A stretch of DNA of 64,000 nucleotides from Marinomonas arctica (GTDB lineage Bacteria; Pseudomonadota; Gammaproteobacteria; Pseudomonadales; Marinomonadaceae): the NCBI RefSeq assembly GCF_003259225.1, contig NZ_QHJF01000009.1, positions 1-64,000 of the forward strand, read 5' to 3'. Positions 61,048-64,000 of the stretch are shown piece after piece. Position 1 is the first letter of the stretch, and every line of letters starts with the position of its first letter. Position numbers and translations under genes: made by a program. The notes under the pieces were generated by a model that was given only the letters and a program-made list of their open reading frames with translations, had not been told where the DNA came from and made no database searches.

Positions 61048-61689
61048 CTATGGGGCTTTGCGGGTGATGATCCAGTTGCCGTCTTTCTGTGTGAAGCAGA
61101 TGCGATCATGAAGACGACTGGGTCTGCCTTGCCAAAATTCAATAAATTTGGGTTTTAATACATATCCACCCCAGTTTTCAGGGCAGGGCACATCTTGACC
61201 GTCAAAGGCTTGTTCTTCTTGGTTAAAAGCGGCTTGCAATGCGTCGCGATTGGCAATAACAGCGCTTTGCTTCGATGTTCTGGCGGCGAGCTGGCTGCCT
61301 CGAGGACGACTGGCAAAATAGGTCTCTGAGACATGACGAGCAACTTTTTCAACATGGCCTTCTATTCGAATTTGGCGCGATAATGCCGGCCAAAAAAAAG
61401 TCATACTGGCTTTATTATTAAGGGCTAATTGTTGGCCTTTTTCGCTGTCGTAATTGGTGAAAAAAGAAAAGCCAGCGTCATTACGTTGTTTTAACAGCAC
61501 CACACGGGAATGTGGCCAGCCATCACTATCAACCGTGCTTAATACCATGGCCGTTGGGTCGTCAGGGCAGGCTTCTATGGCTTTTTCGAGCCAATTATCA
61601 AACAAGCTAAGTGGATCATGTCCGGCATGCTCTTCTAGAAGGTCATCGAACTGATAGTCGCGTCGAATAGAATGAAGATCTCTGTTCAT
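61048..61689 (-). CDS. pdxH: Pyridoxamine 5'-phosphate oxidase
   Basis: 213 aa, family length. RVVLLKQRNDAGFSFFTNYDSEKG and FFWPALSRQIRIEGHVEK are FMN-binding blocks, YFASRPRGSQLAA holds the substrate Arg/Ser region, and EFWQGRPSRLHDRICF closes the site. It oxidises PNP and PMP to pyridoxal phosphate. Three bases after coq7 ends, same direction. Confidence 0.95.
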   Translation of the reverse strand: MNRDLHSIRRDYQFDDLLEEHAGHDPLSLFDNWLEKAIEACPDDPTAMVLSTVDSDGWPHSRVVLLKQRNDAGFSFFTNYDSEKGQQLALNNKASMTFFWPALSRQIRIEGHVEKVARHVSETYFASRPRGSQLAARTSKQSAVIANRDALQAAFNQEEQAFDGQDVPCPENWGGYVLKPKFIEFWQGRPSRLHDRICFTQKDGNWIITRKAP

Positions 61690-61691
61690 GA

Positions 61692-62324
61692 TTAAATCCG
61701 ATAAGTTGTTGTGGTCATGACTTTGGATACTTGTGTCATGATCGCCATAATAGGCTTAGGAAACTCATATCCGCCTGCAGCCAGAGCCATGGCTTTGTGC
61801 TTGGCTTCATCTGTATGCATTTGTGCTAACACCGCTTTACTCTTTTCATCTTGTACTGGCAAGGTGGCCATGTGCTTTTGAAGATGAGCGCAAACCTGAT
61901 CTTCTGTTGCGGCAACAAAGCCCAAGCTCAATTTATCACTGATCAATCCCGCCCCTGCTCCAATAAAAAAGGACGCGCCATAAAATAATGGGTTGAAAAG
62001 GCTGGGCCTGCTACCAAGCTCATAAAGTCGTTGTTCACACCAGACTAGATGGTCGATCTCCTCATCTGCTGCATGCTCCATTTCTTCGCGCACAGCGGCC
62101 AACTTTGCCGTGGTGGCTTGTCCTGCATACAGAGCTTGAGCACAGACTTCTCCAGTGTGGTTAATGCGCATCAGCCCTGATGCATGTTTGCGCTCAGACT
62201 GGTCTAGTAGGCCTTCTTCGAACGACGTTGCCGGAGAAGGGCGTGATGCTCTGGCCGCATGGGGCACAAGTGTTTGTAGCGCACGGTCAAACTGTAATAC
62301 GGCTTTGTCTAAAAAAGAGATCAT
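61692..62324 (-). CDS. coq7: Coq7 demethoxyubiquinone hydroxylase
   Basis: 210 aa. The diiron ligands fall in [35 protein letters not shown] and [11 protein letters not shown] (ExxH patterns). It performs the last ring hydroxylation of ubiquinone synthesis. Gammaproteobacteria use either UbiF or Coq7; this one has Coq7, as in Pseudomonas and relatives. Confidence 0.93.
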   Translation of the reverse strand: MISFLDKAVLQFDRALQTLVPHAARASRPSPATSFEEGLLDQSERKHASGLMRINHTGEVCAQALYAGQATTAKLAAVREEMEHAADEEIDHLVWCEQRLYELGSRPSLFNPLFYGASFFIGAGAGLISDKLSLGFVAATEDQVCAHLQKHMATLPVQDEKSKAVLAQMHTDEAKHKAMALAAGGYEFPKPIMAIMTQVSKVMTTTTYRI

Positions 62325-62339
62325 TGTATTTCCTCCTGC

Positions 62340-62681
62340 TTAACCTGGAGGCCAAGTCATGGCGCGGCCACCCAGTACATGCATATGAATATGATAAACG
62401 GTTTGTCCGCCCATCTCATTGCAGTTCATCACAACGCGATAGCCTGCGTCACTGATGCCCTTTTGTTTTGCTATCTTAGCTGCCGTGATAGGTAGTTTTC
62501 CCATTACCGCAGCATCGGTGTCTGTTAGGTCATTTAGCGTGCTTATATGGCGCTTAGGAATGACTAGGAAATGCGTTGGCGCTTGGGGCATGATGTCTTC
62601 AAAGGCCAGCACATCATCGTCTTCGTATAAAACGGTCGCCGGTATCTCTCGGTTCACTATTTTGCAAAATAAACAGTCCAT
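62340..62681 (-). CDS. hinT: HIT-family nucleotide-binding protein HinT
   Basis: 113 aa from ATG 62681, with AGGAG 5 nt before it. CLFCKIVNREIPATVLYEDD at the N-terminus and the histidine triad HIHMHVLGG near residue 100 mark a HinT purine nucleoside phosphoramidase. Ends 15 bp before coq7. Confidence 0.93.
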   Translation of the reverse strand: MDCLFCKIVNREIPATVLYEDDDVLAFEDIMPQAPTHFLVIPKRHISTLNDLTDTDAAVMGKLPITAAKIAKQKGISDAGYRVVMNCNEMGGQTVYHIHMHVLGGRAMTWPPG

Positions 62682-62725
62682 ATCATCTCCTTTCATTAGT
62701 ATTATTCAAGGTTAGTGGTATTGCT

Positions 62726-64000
62726 TCAAGGTGTTTTGCGCAAAGGCTTGATCCGTGACAAGGATGTATTTCTTAGCCTATCTCCCTTTTGTATCAGGCG
62801 CGATATTCTCTGTTCCAGTTGGCTCTCTAATTCTGAGCAAGCGATCAGATCATCAAATCCTAGCTTTTTGGCGTAATCTAGCGACATTTTAACATTGTTG
62901 CTGATGAGTAAGCACTGATCCTCATGGCGCATTAATGGAAGTAGCCTCTGTTGTGTGACATGGGGAATATGTCCCCCATTGTCGAAGACTAAGATAATGG
63001 ACCCAGACTCTCTTTTCGCAGGCTGCTCTAAATAATCTAATAAGCCCTCTAAAGTGGTGAAGTGCTCTATTTTATTGATATGGCTTTGCAACAGTGTGAG
63101 GGCTTTTTGTAAGTCATGGTCTGTTTGGCCTAAAAGTATAATGTCAAAATGGTGTTGTTGGCTGATATCGTTGTTTGCTGGACGAAGGTGCGCACGCATA
63201 GGCAGTTGAATGTCAAGACGTCGATAGTGGTTGTTCTCAGAAATTTGTATTTCCCCCTCTATATGTTGAATAAGCAGTGTGATGTAGTGCATGCCAAGGT
63301 CAAAGCTTGCGGTGCTTGTGTGGATGCGTTTAGGCAAAGGGTGGCAGCTTAGCTCTAATAAGGTGATGCCTTCACGATTCATCTCGTGTCGGATGATATC
63401 GAGAGTAAGCACTTGGTCGGTAAAGTGTTTGAATTCCTGAGCAAGGCTTTCAATAAGGTGCTGTAGGATGGAGGCGTGCTGCAGTATTTCCACTTGGTCG
63501 GTTTTGTTACTATTGATTTCTATTAGAGCGTTGTCTTGATCCAAGCGTTGAACATTGTTGTAGGCGTTGTCTATGAGTTGATCGAGTGATATTGGATAAG
63601 ATTGTTCTGGTGGTGAATTTTCTTTTATATCATTCAGCAGATCAATGCGTTCAATCAGGTTTTTTAAATTATTATTGGCGGTCAGACTGCTTGATAAAAA
63701 CAGCCTTGTTTCATTTGAAGTGGCGGCTTGTTCAAGGTGTGTGAGTCCCCCGTCAATGATATTGACTTGACGGCGTAAACGACTGGATAGATCCGACAGA
63801 AGATCCGCGACTTCAGTTTGAGAGTGTTTGGTCCTGTGAGCATGTCGCTGCAACAAAGGCGTGGTTTGTGCAATGATGCCAGTGAAATGAATCATTGCTT
63901 CAATGATAATTGTGATCGTTAGTCCCCACTCAAATAGGAGTGCACTGGGTATGATGCCGTAAACGGACAAGATCCAAGCAAAGTGACCTGTAAGCAATGT
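62726..64000 (-). CDS. Membrane sensor protein, C-terminal part (histidine-kinase-like, degenerate); runs off the window
   Basis: At least 423 aa; the frame is open through the right edge, so the N-terminus is missing. The first ~40 residues are hydrophobic and look like the last helices of a 7TMR-DISM-type domain. A helical region (LLSDLSSRLRRQVNIIDGGL, then SSLTANNNLKNLIERIDLL) sits where a dimerisation/phosphoacceptor domain would be but has no H-box. The ATPase-like region lacks clear N and G boxes, and the last ~130 residues resemble a receiver fold without its phosphorylation Asp cluster. Catalytic activity is doubtful. Confidence 0.6.
   Translation of the reverse strand, partial: TLLTGHFAWILSVYGIIPSALLFEWGLTITIIIEAMIHFTGIIAQTTPLLQRHAHRTKHSQTEVADLLSDLSSRLRRQVNIIDGGLTHLEQAATSNETRLFLSSSLTANNNLKNLIERIDLLNDIKENSPPEQSYPISLDQLIDNAYNNVQRLDQDNALIEINSNKTDQVEILQHASILQHLIESLAQEFKHFTDQVLTLDIIRHEMNREGITLLELSCHPLPKRIHTSTASFDLGMHYITLLIQHIEGEIQISENNHYRRLDIQLPMRAHLRPANNDISQQHHFDIILLGQTDHDLQKALTLLQSHINKIEHFTTLEGLLDYLEQPAKRESGSIILVFDNGGHIPHVTQQRLLPLMRHEDQCLLISNNVKMSLDYAKKLGFDDLIACSELESQLEQRISRLIQKGDRLRNTSLSRIKPLRKTP

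Overview
This 64 kb window looks like the chromosome of a marine gammaproteobacterium, most likely a Marinomonas-type member of the Oceanospirillales. That is an inference from gene content: a class Ia ribonucleotide reductase with YfaE ferredoxin, Coq7, PdxH, several TRAP carriers, and LpxR-type lipid A deacylases. No rRNA or tRNA gene was recognised, and protein names rest on motif and family recognition, not on database searches.

Left end (1-8100) is an accessory island. It opens with the trailing part of a type I-F CRISPR array (one spacer duplicated, last repeat decayed). Then come two copies of a ~190-bp structured repeat, a brnTA toxin-antitoxin cassette whose toxin gene is broken by two frameshifts and sits next to a perfect 23-bp-arm palindrome, and an intact Phd/YefM-RelE pair. 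Next is a vgrG/lysR chimeric relic and an orphan type VI secretion module: VgrG with a C-terminal glycine-zipper toxin tip, a small membrane protein (probable immunity), an orphan second toxin tip and a second paralogous membrane protein, all translationally coupled.

Region 7.2-12.4 kb is a ketone-body / short-chain fatty-acid operon (LysR; scoA-scoB-thiolase-atoE). Region 12.5-18.5 kb carries two tandem LpxR paralogues, a DsbA-like protein coupled to a metallo-beta-lactamase-fold protein that lacks the usual metal ligands, a divergent LysR regulator, and a zeta-like kinase toxin with its small partner. An inositol-monophosphatase-family enzyme and a D-lactate dehydrogenase follow.

Region 20.6-35 kb is the metabolic centrepiece: a MarR regulator, a DctPQM TRAP carrier, and divergently a long operon of CoA-transferase, thiolase, crotonase, SDR dehydrogenase, acyl-CoA dehydrogenase, feruloyl-CoA-synthase-like ligase, hydroxybenzoyl-CoA-type thioesterase and ETF beta/alpha. 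I infer uptake and CoA-dependent beta-oxidation of aromatic (phenylpropanoid-like) acids. Candidate MarR operators lie between the two transcription units.

Region 35-54 kb holds TrkH, a probable 41-aa membrane microprotein, a YdeP-type molybdoenzyme with FdhD, an M23 endopeptidase, a fused TRAP permease with a TAXI receptor, a HAD hydrolase, a methyltransferase, acetyl-CoA synthetase with a CrbR-like response regulator, a stand-alone yidD, a monofunctional prephenate dehydratase, and a TonB receptor coupled to a periplasmic binding-like protein. Region 54-64 kb is housekeeping: YbfF-like hydrolase, CDP-alcohol phosphatidyltransferase, nrdA-nrdB-yfaE with two NrdR boxes, a DUF1624 membrane protein, AlkB, PdxH, Coq7, HinT and the C-terminal part of a membrane sensor protein running off the right edge.
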